From assembly GCA_012270125.1 (NCBI GenBank), contig JAAXIY010000048.1, forward strand, positions 1 to 64,000: a stretch of 64,000 nucleotides of DNA, in the 5' to 3' direction. This stretch comes from Paracoccaceae bacterium (GTDB lineage Bacteria; Pseudomonadota; Alphaproteobacteria; Rhodobacterales; Rhodobacteraceae). A model generated the notes under the pieces. That model did no database searches. It saw only the letters and a list, made by a program, of their open reading frames with translations, and was not told where the DNA came from. A program made the position numbers and the translations under genes. Shown here in pieces: positions 17,568 through 26,351 of the stretch; within the stretch, counting starts at the first letter, position 1, and every line of letters begins with the position of its first letter.

Positions 17568-19007
17568 ATGGATAAAAACAACTTATGGCGCATGAGCGCT
17601 TCAGAAATAGTTAAAGCAACAACTGCTGGTGAGGTGCGTTCTATTGACGTCATAACTTCAGTTGTAGACAGAATGCAAAAGGTAAATCCAAAGTTAAATG
17701 CTATCGTTTGTGATCTGTCAGATGAAGCTCTTAAAACTGCGGAACTTTTAGATCGAGCTCGGAATAATGGAAAGGAATGCGGACCATTACATGGTGTTCC
17801 AGTTACAATCAAAATTAACGTTGACCAGAAAGGTCATTCAACTTCAAACGGTGTTCTTGCTTTAAAAGACTGGATGGCACCTGATGACGCACCACTTGTC
17901 AAAAACTTAAAAAATGCCGGTGCTATTATTATTGGTCGTACTAATACTCCTGAATTTTCATTCAGAGCTGATACAGATAATGAGCTGTATGGGAGAACGA
18001 ATAACCCCTGGGGTGGCCATGTTTCTGCTGGAGGTTCTTCAGGTGGAGCTGGTGCAGCCGTTATGTCCGGTATGGGAGCCTTAGGTCATGGTAACGATAT
18101 TGGCGGTTCGCTTAGATTTCCAGCGGCGGCAAATGGTGCCTTTACAGTAAAACCAGGCCTTGGTCGTGTACCTGCTTGGAACCCTTCTCAAAATTCGGAA
18201 AGGGGAATTTTAGCGCAATCTATGTCGGTTCAAGGGCTTTTGACGCGAGATCCATTTGATTTGGATTTGGCAATGCCAATCCTAATGAAAAATGATCCTG
18301 TTGATCCATTTCACGTTCCGTTGCCTTATGACATGGGGGCTCGCAATAATAAGTGTAAAGTTGCACTGTCCCGTGAAACTCCAGGTTTTGAAACCCATCC
18401 CGAGATTTACAAAGGCTTAGAGTTAGCTGCTGATGCTTTGCGTGATGCAGGTCATGAAGTTGTCGAAGTTGACCCGCCCTTAATTCTTGAAACTGCCATG
18501 GCAGGTTATAGAGCTTTAATGGGAGAGGTAATAGAATTACTAGGTCCTGATATAAGAAAATTGGGATCCTCAGAAATTAATCGAATTTTTGATGAGTACT
18601 TCAAACAATTCAAACCATATGCTGGAACTGATTTACTGAAGATACTTGCAAAGAGAAGTTATTATGCAAGGGAATGGTCGATTTTTTTGACCAAGTATCC
18701 ACTAATTTTAAGTCCATTTTTGCCACAACCATTTTTTAAGCCTGGAAGAGATTTGGAGGGTCAAGAAGGTGTTCGGGAAGTTCTCGGATCGGCTCTTTGG
18801 TCGTATTCGATAAACTTTTTAGGGCTTCCAGCAGGTTGTTTTCCAACTCATCTCGCCCAATTAGAGCAGGGGGCTCAAACAATTAATGTTCAATTAATTG
18901 GGCAAAGATGGCGGGAAGATTTAATAGTCCAAAGTATGAAAACAATCCGAAATCGATTAGGAACATTTTCAAATGAACTTTGGTCAATCATGGAAAAAAA
19001 TAACTAG
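17568..19007 (+). CDS. Amidase-signature family hydrolase
   Basis: A 479-residue amidase-signature enzyme. The Ser-cisSer-Lys triad is visible: Lys in VPVTIKINVDQ (about residue 83), the Gly/Ser-rich SAGGSSGG loop (about 144-151), and the acyl-enzyme Ser in NDIGGSLRFPA (about 170-180). It hydrolyses a carboxamide to acid plus amine or ammonia in the cytoplasm. It is not GatA: no gatBC is present and the context is catabolic. It forms a two-gene plus-strand unit with the downstream oxygenase and diverges from a peptide-type transporter operon that contains an S58 hydrolase. The 6-aminohexanoate cyclic-dimer hydrolase NylA is one family relative. Confidence 0.87.
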   Translation: MDKNNLWRMSASEIVKATTAGEVRSIDVITSVVDRMQKVNPKLNAIVCDLSDEALKTAELLDRARNNGKECGPLHGVPVTIKINVDQKGHSTSNGVLALKDWMAPDDAPLVKNLKNAGAIIIGRTNTPEFSFRADTDNELYGRTNNPWGGHVSAGGSSGGAGAAVMSGMGALGHGNDIGGSLRFPAAANGAFTVKPGLGRVPAWNPSQNSERGILAQSMSVQGLLTRDPFDLDLAMPILMKNDPVDPFHVPLPYDMGARNNKCKVALSRETPGFETHPEIYKGLELAADALRDAGHEVVEVDPPLILETAMAGYRALMGEVIELLGPDIRKLGSSEINRIFDEYFKQFKPYAGTDLLKILAKRSYYAREWSIFLTKYPLILSPFLPQPFFKPGRDLEGQEGVREVLGSALWSYSINFLGLPAGCFPTHLAQLEQGAQTINVQLIGQRWREDLIVQSMKTIRNRLGTFSNELWSIMEKNN

Positions 19008-19024
19008 AAATTGGGGCTGTAAAA

Positions 19025-19960
19025 ATGTCATTCCCGAGATTTAATTTAGAGCGCTTTGAAAATTCTTCTGGAGACGAAAGAAAAAAACAGAGTGATGAAC
19101 TTGATAAAATTTGTAGTGAAACAGGTTTTCTAGTCATAGAAGGTCACGGCGTTTCCCAAAGAGCTATCAAAGACCAATGGAATATTGTTTCAAAATTCTT
19201 TTCGTCGCCTCTAGAGGTGAAAAGGGAAGTTAAAGTTCCCTACAGTGGATATCCCTACGGCTGGATTGGACCCGACCAAGAGGCTTTAGCGGCCTCAAAA
19301 GGTGAGGTAACTCCACCCGATTTGAAAGAGAGTTTTAATGGTGGTCCGTTAAACATTCCTAATAATATTAAAGATAATGCTGCTTATGAGTTTTGTTATC
19401 AACCTACACTTTGGCCAAAAATAGAAGGCTTTAGGGAAATTTGGGAAAGATATTATGCTGAAATGGAGCGCTTAGCTAAACGTATTATGGCGGCATTTGC
19501 TGAAGCTTTAGGTTTGGAGAATTCTTATTTTGACAGATTTATAAATAACCCAATTTCAGCGTTACGAGCTCTGCATTATCCTGAAACTAACGATTTTATA
19601 ATTGATAAGCAGCAAAGAGCAGGCGCTCATACAGATTATGGTTCTCTAACAATATTACTACCGCAGGCTGGAACCTCCGGTTTACAAATAAAGAAAAAAA
19701 ATACTTGGGTTGACGTACCTGCTCTTGAAGACTGTTTTGTTATAAACATTGGCGATTTAATGGAACTTTGGACAGCAAAACGTTGGATATCAACTCTTCA
19801 TAGAGTTGTTGCAAAACCAAACCAGCCTGCACGGAAAAGTCTTGCTTATTTTCATCAGCCCGATTGGGAAGCCACTATCAAACCAATAAGTAACTCTTCT
19901 TCTGAAGCCGTTGTTTCTGGACCATATCTAATGGAGAAATTTAAAAGTACAAATTTATAG
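19025..19960 (+). CDS. Isopenicillin-N-synthase-like Fe(II) oxygenase
   Basis: A 311-residue non-haem iron oxygenase of the 2OG-Fe(II)/IPNS superfamily. It has an N-terminal DIOX_N-type region (GFLVIEGHGV at about 34-43) and a jelly-roll core. Fe ligands are His202, Asp204 (AHTDYGS) and His259 (STLHRVV), with the 2-oxoglutarate-binding pair Arg270/Ser272. It probably hydroxylates or oxidatively cleaves a small molecule. It begins 17 nt after the amidase stop, so the two are likely co-transcribed. Its substrate is unknown. Confidence 0.88.
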   Translation: MSFPRFNLERFENSSGDERKKQSDELDKICSETGFLVIEGHGVSQRAIKDQWNIVSKFFSSPLEVKREVKVPYSGYPYGWIGPDQEALAASKGEVTPPDLKESFNGGPLNIPNNIKDNAAYEFCYQPTLWPKIEGFREIWERYYAEMERLAKRIMAAFAEALGLENSYFDRFINNPISALRALHYPETNDFIIDKQQRAGAHTDYGSLTILLPQAGTSGLQIKKKNTWVDVPALEDCFVINIGDLMELWTAKRWISTLHRVVAKPNQPARKSLAYFHQPDWEATIKPISNSSSEAVVSGPYLMEKFKSTNL

Positions 19961-19969
19961 GTTTGATAA

Positions 19970-21055
19970 TCAAACGAGCATTCCACGAGCGGCTACAGGG
20001 ACTGTTTGTAATATTGTATTGTTTTGAACCATAACTAGTTCGTCAACCATATTGACCGCTACACAAACATGGTTAGGTATCACGGTAACAATATCACCTA
20101 CCGAGGGCTTCATTTTGCAATCTTCAAGATCAAGAAACCCATGCTCTTCTGAAAATTTTATTATAGAGGCTTCTGGATACTCGTTTATGTGACCAAATCC
20201 ATTTAGCCCTCCAGTATCAGAGGTTAGTGTTTTTGAACCTGCGTCTAATATTCCCCGATTTTCGTTTGCTCTACTGACAACACTTGTAAACACTCGAAAA
20301 CCACAGTCTGCAAGTTGAGCGAAGCCATCTTGAACCATCATCATATCATTAAAAATGCATGTTCCTGCTCGATGCTCTGTGGCACCTTCAAGCTTCCCAA
20401 TATTTGCAAAGTTTGGTGTCCCGCCGGTAGATATTATTTTTGCTTTAACTTTTAAATCATCAAGCATTTTGGTAAGTGAATTATGAAACATTTGAGTGTC
20501 ATCCCAACCTTGTAGGGTTGGGTAATAGAGTAGTCCGGTAAATTTTAACCACTTATCTTCAATAATTGATTGCACTAAATTTGCAGCCTCTTTGGGATCT
20601 TCGACGCCTGCTCTTTTTTGTCCAGTGTCACACTCGATTAGAACATCAAGAGGCCGATTTGCAGCCTCCGCAGCCTTTGAATACTCTTGTAAAGATACAT
20701 GATTGTCTGCACAGACTTTTAATGGAAGTTTTTTCTGCAAACTGGCTAAACGACCTGATCTGGCAGCTCCTAAAATATTTGTTGCTATTAGAATATCGTC
20801 TATACCTGCTTCTGCCATTACTTCGGCTTCCCCGAGCTTTTGACAAGTTATCCCGCGGGCGCCTGCATCTATTTGCATTTTCGCCAGGAGGGGTGATTTA
20901 TGCGTTTTAATGTGCGGACGATTGGCTACTCCAGCTGCATCACAAATTTTTTGTGCACGGAGTATATTTTTTTTAATTATATCCAAGTCAATAACCGCAC
21001 AAGGTGTGCCGAATTGGCTGATAATAGAAGACTTTAAACTGTCTAGACTATTCAT
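19970..21055 (-). CDS. Alanine-racemase-N fold D-3-hydroxyamino-acid lyase (DSD1/D-Thr aldolase family)
   Basis: A 361-residue fold-type III PLP enzyme. The PLP Lys lies in RPHIKTHK (Lys50). The C-terminal metal pair is His329 and Cys331 (PNHVC). In this family His-x-Asp typifies D-threonine aldolases, while His-x-Cys is found in D-serine and D-threo-3-hydroxyaspartate dehydratases. The sequence therefore leans toward a dehydratase, though aldolase activity cannot be excluded. It is the last gene of a three-gene minus-strand unit (quinone oxidoreductase-like, cupin, this) and is convergent with the oxygenase, stops 9 nt apart. Confidence 0.78.
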   Translation of the reverse strand: MNSLDSLKSSIISQFGTPCAVIDLDIIKKNILRAQKICDAAGVANRPHIKTHKSPLLAKMQIDAGARGITCQKLGEAEVMAEAGIDDILIATNILGAARSGRLASLQKKLPLKVCADNHVSLQEYSKAAEAANRPLDVLIECDTGQKRAGVEDPKEAANLVQSIIEDKWLKFTGLLYYPTLQGWDDTQMFHNSLTKMLDDLKVKAKIISTGGTPNFANIGKLEGATEHRAGTCIFNDMMMVQDGFAQLADCGFRVFTSVVSRANENRGILDAGSKTLTSDTGGLNGFGHINEYPEASIIKFSEEHGFLDLEDCKMKPSVGDIVTVIPNHVCVAVNMVDELVMVQNNTILQTVPVAARGMLV

Positions 21056-21081
21056 AAATGGATGCTTTCTTAAAAAGTTTA

Positions 21082-21498
21082 CTAAGGTTGTTCTACAGTT
21101 TCGGTTTCAAACTCTGCAGGAGATGTGATTTCGATAAGTTCAAGGTCATCGCTATGCTGGACTTCCCTATGCCTTATTCCAGGGGGCTGGAGTGCTGCTG
21201 ATCCTGGCCTAAAAGTTATTTCTCCTTGTCCTTCATATTCAAAGGTAACCCAACCTTGAAGTATATAAATCATTTGAAAATCTAAGTGGTGGATATGCCA
21301 AGCTGGTTCGGCGTGCCTGCCAGGAACAGCTCTAATCACATTTGCTGAGAATTTTCCTTTTGTTGCATCATTAATACCTAAATCACGATATTCAAAAAAG
21401 GCTCGAAGACCGCCAGTAAAATGACTTTTGAATGTGCCTGTTCCATCTGCATGACTAACGCAAAATGCTTGGCCTTTCCATATACCTGATGACATCAT
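21082..21498 (-). CDS. Cupin-domain protein
   Basis: A 138-residue single-domain cupin. The first cupin motif appears as AEPAWHIHHLDFQMIYIL (about residues 61-78), with His-x-His and a Gln/Asp in place of the usual Glu. The second motif is PGIRHREVQH near 105-114. It is likely a small metal-binding sensor or isomerase; the function is not readable. Its ATG overlaps the stop of the oxidoreductase gene, so translation is coupled. Confidence 0.75.
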   Translation of the reverse strand: MMSSGIWKGQAFCVSHADGTGTFKSHFTGGLRAFFEYRDLGINDATKGKFSANVIRAVPGRHAEPAWHIHHLDFQMIYILQGWVTFEYEGQGEITFRPGSAALQPPGIRHREVQHSDDLELIEITSPAEFETETVEQP

Positions 21499-22481
21499 CC
21501 TCTCCCCACGTCAAAGACTGTCGCTCCAGTAGTTTTCCGAGCCATAAGCATTTCAAAGGCTTTTGGTACATCTTTCAAAGCATACCTTTGATTAATATGC
21601 ATTTTTACGTGACCTTCAGCCAACATTTTAAACATATTTTCGGAAACTTGTTTTAAGCTTTCTTTGCTTGATATGAAATCAAACAAAGTTGGTCTTTGAG
21701 CGTAAAGCGATCCATTTTTAGCCAAGTCTCCCATAGCAATATCCTTTATAATACCACTCGACTGGCCAAAAGAGACGAATAAACCAAATTTCTTTAAACA
21801 AGAGAGTGTATGAGGGTATGTTGCCTGACCTACGCTATCGTATGCGACATCAACACCAATCCCGCCCGTGATGCGCGCTACTTCTTCAACAAAGTTTGAT
21901 TTGTTGTAGTTTATTACGTGATCATAGCCTGCATCCTTAGCGAGTTTGATCTTATCATCACTTCCAACGGTCCCTATACTTTCTGCACCAATGTACTTAA
22001 GCCATTGACCAGCTATCAAGCCAACACCGCCAGCTGCGGCGTGAAATAAAACTTTGTGAGAATTTTGGACTTTGAACGATCTATTTAATAAGTATTCGAC
22101 CGTCATACCTTTAAGCATTGATGCTGCGGCTACTTCATCGGTAACATCATCGGGCAGTTTGACTAATTTTTCCGCAGGCAAAACCCGTTCTTCTCTATAT
22201 GCTCCGTTAGGCGTGGTGTATGCGACCCTGTCTCCAATTTTCAGGTGACTTACATTTTTACCCAATTCTGCAACTATTCCAGCAGCTTCCCCGCCGGGGA
22301 TTTGGGGACCGTTTTCTGGAAATGGGTATGTACCACTCGTCATATAAACGTCGATGAAATTCAAACCAATTTTGGTTTGGTGAATCAATGCATCATCTGG
22401 TCCTAAATGTGGTGTTTCTATTTCTCGCCAATCTAATACCTCTATTCCACCGGGCCTATCCGCACAAATTGCCTTTGGCAT
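21495..22481 (-). CDS. Zinc-independent quinone oxidoreductase-like MDR protein
   Basis: A 328-residue medium-chain dehydrogenase/reductase of the quinone oxidoreductase (QOR) branch. It has an N-terminal GroES-like domain (IPGGEAAGIV near 60-70) and the NADPH-binding AAAGGVGLIAGQW near 147-159. It lacks the zinc-coordinating Cys cluster of alcohol dehydrogenases. It reduces quinones or enones with NADPH. It is the first gene of a three-gene minus-strand unit, with ribosome site GGAG. It is divergent from the SDR at 22602. Confidence 0.88.
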   Translation of the reverse strand: MPKAICADRPGGIEVLDWREIETPHLGPDDALIHQTKIGLNFIDVYMTSGTYPFPENGPQIPGGEAAGIVAELGKNVSHLKIGDRVAYTTPNGAYREERVLPAEKLVKLPDDVTDEVAAASMLKGMTVEYLLNRSFKVQNSHKVLFHAAAGGVGLIAGQWLKYIGAESIGTVGSDDKIKLAKDAGYDHVINYNKSNFVEEVARITGGIGVDVAYDSVGQATYPHTLSCLKKFGLFVSFGQSSGIIKDIAMGDLAKNGSLYAQRPTLFDFISSKESLKQVSENMFKMLAEGHVKMHINQRYALKDVPKAFEMLMARKTTGATVFDVGRG

Positions 22482-22601
22482 ATAATTCTCCTATTAAGTT
22501 TATATTATTAAGCATATCAAATAGATGAAAATTTAATAGCGCCAATAGGTAAAAATTTAATAATTTAGATTTTAAACTGAATATGAAAAAGGGTGGATAC
22601 G

Positions 22602-23303
22602 ATGGCAGAAAAAACTTGTCTTGTGATAGGTGGTGGCAGGGGCATGGGCGCTGCTACAGCCAAGGAAATGCAAAAAAGAGGTTATAAACTCTCACTAATG
22701 TCGCCATCCGATAGTTGTGAACAACTAGCTGAAGAATTGAATGGTATAGCTTTACGTGGAAAAGCCGAGGTTCCTGAAAATTTGAAAAGTATTATTGATT
22801 TTACGATGGAGAAATATGGGCGAATTGACTCGGTTTTGGTCCACGTGGGAGGGCCTCCGAAAGGTGATCTTTTGGAAATTGAGGATGAAGACTGGGACAA
22901 AGCAAATCAAATGATAATTAAACCCGTCATTCGGATTGCAAAATTAGTAACACCAATAATGCTAGAACAAGGGGGTGGATCAATAGTTAATATTACTACT
23001 TTTTCTGCTTTTGAACCAAGTCTCACTTTTCCTACATCCAGTGTTTATAGGGCAGGGGTTTCTTCTTTTACAAAATTATTTTCAGACAGATACGGAGCAG
23101 ATAACATTCGAATGAATTGCCTTCTGCCGGGTTTTACTGACAGTTTGAATTTACCTGATGAATTTGCAAAATTATCATCACTAAATCGTTTGGCTAGAGC
23201 TGAAGAACAGGCAAAGGCAGCGGCATTTTTACTATCTGATGATAGCAGTTACATAACTGGTCAAAGCATTAGGTCGGACGGGGGCGTTACACGGCATATG
23301 TAG
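22602..23303 (+). CDS. Divergent SDR-family protein lacking the YxxxK lysine
   Basis: A short-chain dehydrogenase-like protein of about 233 residues with a Rossmann start (VIGGGRGMG) and a C-terminal ITGQSIRSDGG typical of the family. At the active site the Tyr is present (SSVYRAG) but the position four residues on is Val, not Lys, so the canonical YxxxK is broken. It may be non-canonical or catalytically altered. I chose ATG 22602 because GGTGGA sits upstream at good spacing; a GTG three codons earlier (22593) is possible. It is a single gene, convergent with the AbrB-type gene. Confidence 0.8.
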   Translation: MAEKTCLVIGGGRGMGAATAKEMQKRGYKLSLMSPSDSCEQLAEELNGIALRGKAEVPENLKSIIDFTMEKYGRIDSVLVHVGGPPKGDLLEIEDEDWDKANQMIIKPVIRIAKLVTPIMLEQGGGSIVNITTFSAFEPSLTFPTSSVYRAGVSSFTKLFSDRYGADNIRMNCLLPGFTDSLNLPDEFAKLSSLNRLARAEEQAKAAAFLLSDDSSYITGQSIRSDGGVTRHM

Positions 23304-23330
23304 CTTATTTGCTGCGACGAGTTATTGAAG

Positions 23331-24362
23331 TCAATTTTTATATTTTTGTGGTAACATGGCCATCACGATTGGAGCGCCTAAAATTACAAAAAATATTCTC
23401 AATAGGTGATGGGCTACAACGAAAGTTAAATCCGCACCGACAATAATAGCCAAAACAACCAGTTCACCCTGACCTCCGGGAGCAAATGATAGAATAGCCT
23501 CAACTGGTTCTGCTATTTTTAAAATTAAAACGAGGGCCAAGACACAGGTAGTTAGAAGCAGCAGCAGTATGCTGAAAATAAGTCCAGCTAAAATATCACG
23601 GCGTATTTCAATCGAAGAAATTCCTACATATTTTACACCTATGCCTATTGCGATAAAATATTGTGCAGCCCAAATTATTTCAGCTGGTGGGCGATTGGTT
23701 AAGAAACCGCTTAAACTAAAAACGGCAGCCAAAATTAGAGGCCCTAATATAGAAGCGCCAAATAAACCTACTTTTTTCGCAATTCTCCATCCAAAAACAG
23801 CGCTAACTAAAAGCAGTAGGAGCTGTAGGGGTTGGAGTTCCTTTATAGGCATTCCAGGAGGATTAGTAAGATTTATTTCCCAAAATGAACTTAAAACAAT
23901 GGGCAAAAAAACAACGATAACTAAAATACGAGTTGCATGTATTAGAGAAACTGAACGAACATTGGCGCCCGCCTCTTCAGCAAACACAATCATATCTTGT
24001 ACACCACCAGGCATTGATGAGAAATATGCTGTTGGAAAATCAAATTTGAAAAATTTTCTAAAAAATAATACACCTAATAGTCCAATAAGAATGGTGAACA
24101 ATGGAATAATTAGAAGTGTAGTAGTTAAGCTTGGAATACTATAGAAAAATGCTGGGGTAACCGCTGCACCAACTGCAACCCCCAATATTGTGCGCATTCC
24201 ATCTCCTAAGGGTTTGTATACTTTCAATTTATAGCCAAAAAGAGCAGCGATAAGGCAGCTAGTAAGGGGGCCAAACAACCATGGCAAAGGTGCATTTATA
24301 AAGAGAAATAAGCCAGCTCCAATTAAAGCTATGAAGTGAGTTCTGAGTATTGGAGAGATCAA
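23331..24362 (-). CDS. AbrB-family membrane protein
   Basis: A 343-residue membrane protein with about ten helices in two homologous halves. Each half contains the AbrB-duplication signature: SMPGGVQDM with E..GA near residues 118-133, and FAPGGQGEL with GAD near 290-305. Members were once annotated as ammonia monooxygenase; their transport role is poorly defined. The start is TTG, supported by AAGG about 8 nt upstream; no ATG fits. It is flanked by a convergent SDR and a co-oriented sugar isomerase-like gene 79 nt upstream. Confidence 0.83.
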   Translation of the reverse strand: MISPILRTHFIALIGAGLFLFINAPLPWLFGPLTSCLIAALFGYKLKVYKPLGDGMRTILGVAVGAAVTPAFFYSIPSLTTTLLIIPLFTILIGLLGVLFFRKFFKFDFPTAYFSSMPGGVQDMIVFAEEAGANVRSVSLIHATRILVIVVFLPIVLSSFWEINLTNPPGMPIKELQPLQLLLLLVSAVFGWRIAKKVGLFGASILGPLILAAVFSLSGFLTNRPPAEIIWAAQYFIAIGIGVKYVGISSIEIRRDILAGLIFSILLLLLTTCVLALVLILKIAEPVEAILSFAPGGQGELVVLAIIVGADLTFVVAHHLLRIFFVILGAPIVMAMLPQKYKN

Positions 24363-24441
24363 AATTTAACCTTGGTACTTAAACCGCTGAGTGATTGCAT
24401 GGTGTGCTCAATTTTACAACACCTAATCAATTCTTAAATGT

Positions 24442-25125
24442 TTAGAGCCAGTGTTCGTAGTCACTAACAAGCAGGTGAAGTGGATCTTCATCTTCTTCGA
24501 TTTCTGCAAAGCGACCAATATCATCTACAAATATATTATCATACTCGTCGTCATTTACAGTTGATACTTCTCCGATTAAAACATCGCCCTTATCTCCCCA
24601 AAATGCATGCCAGTCACCGGGCATCAATGTTACACTTTCGCCGGGACTAAGCCTGAGTTTTTCTCCCGGAGCAAATTGAGTTAAAATTCCATCACGGTAA
24701 ATCGTGCCGCCATTTTGGGAGCTAAATTTTCCATCTTCATCACTCCCGTATACTTCTATGATAAGATCCGCGCCGCCCCTGTTTATTATATCTTCAGCCT
24801 TTACGATGTGTGTGTGCATCGGAGAAATTTGATCCTTTTTTGAAACTAATAATTTTTCTGCATAACACATACCTCTCCCACGGGATAAATGCTCTAATTT
24901 TCCATTTCTCAGAGTGAACAAAAACAACCCCATTTCATGGAACTTTCCGCAACCATAATCGGTTATATCCCAACCACATCTTGACCTGATTATTTCAGAT
25001 GCATCAGCTTTTTTTTTCTTAAATTGAGATGCTGACCAATAGGCAAAAGGGGGTAATTTGAAGCCAAATTTTTGAATAAATTCATCGGCTTCAAGCATAA
25101 TATTGTTTATTTCTGATCTTTTCAT
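24442..25125 (-). CDS. D-lyxose ketol-isomerase family cupin
   Basis: A 227-residue cupin of the D-lyxose/D-mannose isomerase family. Metal ligands are visible as PMHTHIVKAED (His-x-His plus Glu, about 115-125) and a later His in PGDWHAFWGD. It would interconvert D-lyxose/D-xylulose or D-mannose/D-fructose using Mn2+. The length matches the family (about 225 aa). It is divergent from the PQQ-type sugar dehydrogenase, which suggests a sugar-related neighbourhood. Substrate not fixed. Confidence 0.85.
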   Translation of the reverse strand: MKRSEINNIMLEADEFIQKFGFKLPPFAYWSASQFKKKKADASEIIRSRCGWDITDYGCGKFHEMGLFLFTLRNGKLEHLSRGRGMCYAEKLLVSKKDQISPMHTHIVKAEDIINRGGADLIIEVYGSDEDGKFSSQNGGTIYRDGILTQFAPGEKLRLSPGESVTLMPGDWHAFWGDKGDVLIGEVSTVNDDEYDNIFVDDIGRFAEIEEDEDPLHLLVSDYEHWL

Positions 25126-25205
25126 TGGTTATCTGCTTTAGGTAAAATATTAGAAATTTCTGATCGTAAAATTAAAACTATGATTATTATTTTATCTAAC
25201 TCTAG

Positions 25206-26351
25206 TTGAATGGAAGACTTTTGTATAAAATTTATTTAACTTTTTTGCTATTGATGGCCGCTAGCCACAGTTTTGCAAACAACATAATTGAAGGAAACCT
25301 AGGGTCTAAAATTCAGGGAGAAGTAATTTCAAAATTTAATTACCCCTGGTCACTGTCTTTCATAGACAACGACCATCTTTTGGTCGCAACGAAGCCAGGC
25401 AAACTATGGCTTGTAGACAGTTTTGGATCCAAAACTGAAGTCAAAAATATTATGAACGTTCAGTACGGCGGGCAAGGCGGAATGGGTGATGTTGTCCCAC
25501 ATCCAAATTTTAAAAAAAATAAATACATTTATCTCTCTTACATAGCCTCGGATGATGGAGGTAAGACAAGATATGCAGTGGTTGATCGAGCTAAATTAAA
25601 CGACCTCAAAAGCCCCAAGCTAGAAAGCAGGCAGAGGATATGGGAGCAATTTCCAGCAGTGAAAGGCAAAGGACATTTTTCTCATCGAATAGTTTTTGGT
25701 CCTGAGGGAACTGTCCATGAAAACAAAATATTCATCACATCTGGTGATCGGCAAATGCAAAAACCTGCTCAAATGTGGGATACCAATTTTGGAAAGATAG
25801 TCCGTCTAAACGATGATGGAACGGTTCCACAGCAGAATCCTTTTCAAAGCAAAGGTGAATTGGCTAAAACATTTTGGACGACTGGGCATAGAAATCCTCT
25901 TGGCATAGCTTTTGATCAGAAAAATAACTTATGGGCCAATGAAATGGGCCCACGACATGGGGACGAATTGAATCTAATAGTGGCAGGATCAAACTATGGA
26001 TGGCCATTAGTTTCAGAAGGTAATCACTATAGCGGAGCCCTAATTCCACCACACGAGACAAGGCCGGACTTCGCGTCGCCAGTTGCATATTGGGTTCCAA
26101 CGCTCGCCCCGTCAGGACTAACCTTTTATATTGGAAATGAATTTAAAAACTGGGAGGGGCATGCACTTTTGGGTGGACTAAAGGGGAAGTCGTTGGTGAG
26201 ACTGAAACTCAGAGATCAAAAGGTTATTGAAGAAGAAAGATTTTCATGGCGAGTGAGAGTCAGAGATGTAGAGGTTCAAAAAAATGGCCTTATATGGGTT
26301 ATTGAAGATGGATCCGATGCTCGCTTGATAAAATTTTCATTGCCTGATTAG
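25206..26351 (+). CDS. PQQ-dependent aldose sugar dehydrogenase-like (secreted)
   Basis: A 381-residue protein of the soluble-glucose-dehydrogenase/YliI (Asd) beta-propeller family. It has a signal peptide (hydrophobic to about residue 25, ASHSFAN). Family marks are YPWSLSFIDND near 43-53, GGQGGMGDVVPHPNF near 88-102, FSHRIVFGP, GHRNPLGIAFD and GPRHGDELN. It oxidises aldoses in the periplasm with PQQ. No PQQ biosynthesis genes are in this window. The start is TTG with a weak ribosome site, so it is somewhat uncertain. Its stop overlaps the next gene's GTG. Confidence 0.87.
   Translation: MNGRLLYKIYLTFLLLMAASHSFANNIIEGNLGSKIQGEVISKFNYPWSLSFIDNDHLLVATKPGKLWLVDSFGSKTEVKNIMNVQYGGQGGMGDVVPHPNFKKNKYIYLSYIASDDGGKTRYAVVDRAKLNDLKSPKLESRQRIWEQFPAVKGKGHFSHRIVFGPEGTVHENKIFITSGDRQMQKPAQMWDTNFGKIVRLNDDGTVPQQNPFQSKGELAKTFWTTGHRNPLGIAFDQKNNLWANEMGPRHGDELNLIVAGSNYGWPLVSEGNHYSGALIPPHETRPDFASPVAYWVPTLAPSGLTFYIGNEFKNWEGHALLGGLKGKSLVRLKLRDQKVIEEERFSWRVRVRDVEVQKNGLIWVIEDGSDARLIKFSLPD

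Noticed and set aside
17821-17837. TTGACCAGAAAGGTCA resembling a RutR operator
   Set aside because: It lies inside the amidase coding sequence and the half-site spacing is one base too long for the RutR consensus.
24395-24425. Weak inverted repeat GGTGT...ACACC between the AbrB-type and isomerase genes
   Set aside because: Five-bp arms with a long loop and no U-tract; insufficient to call a terminator or operator.
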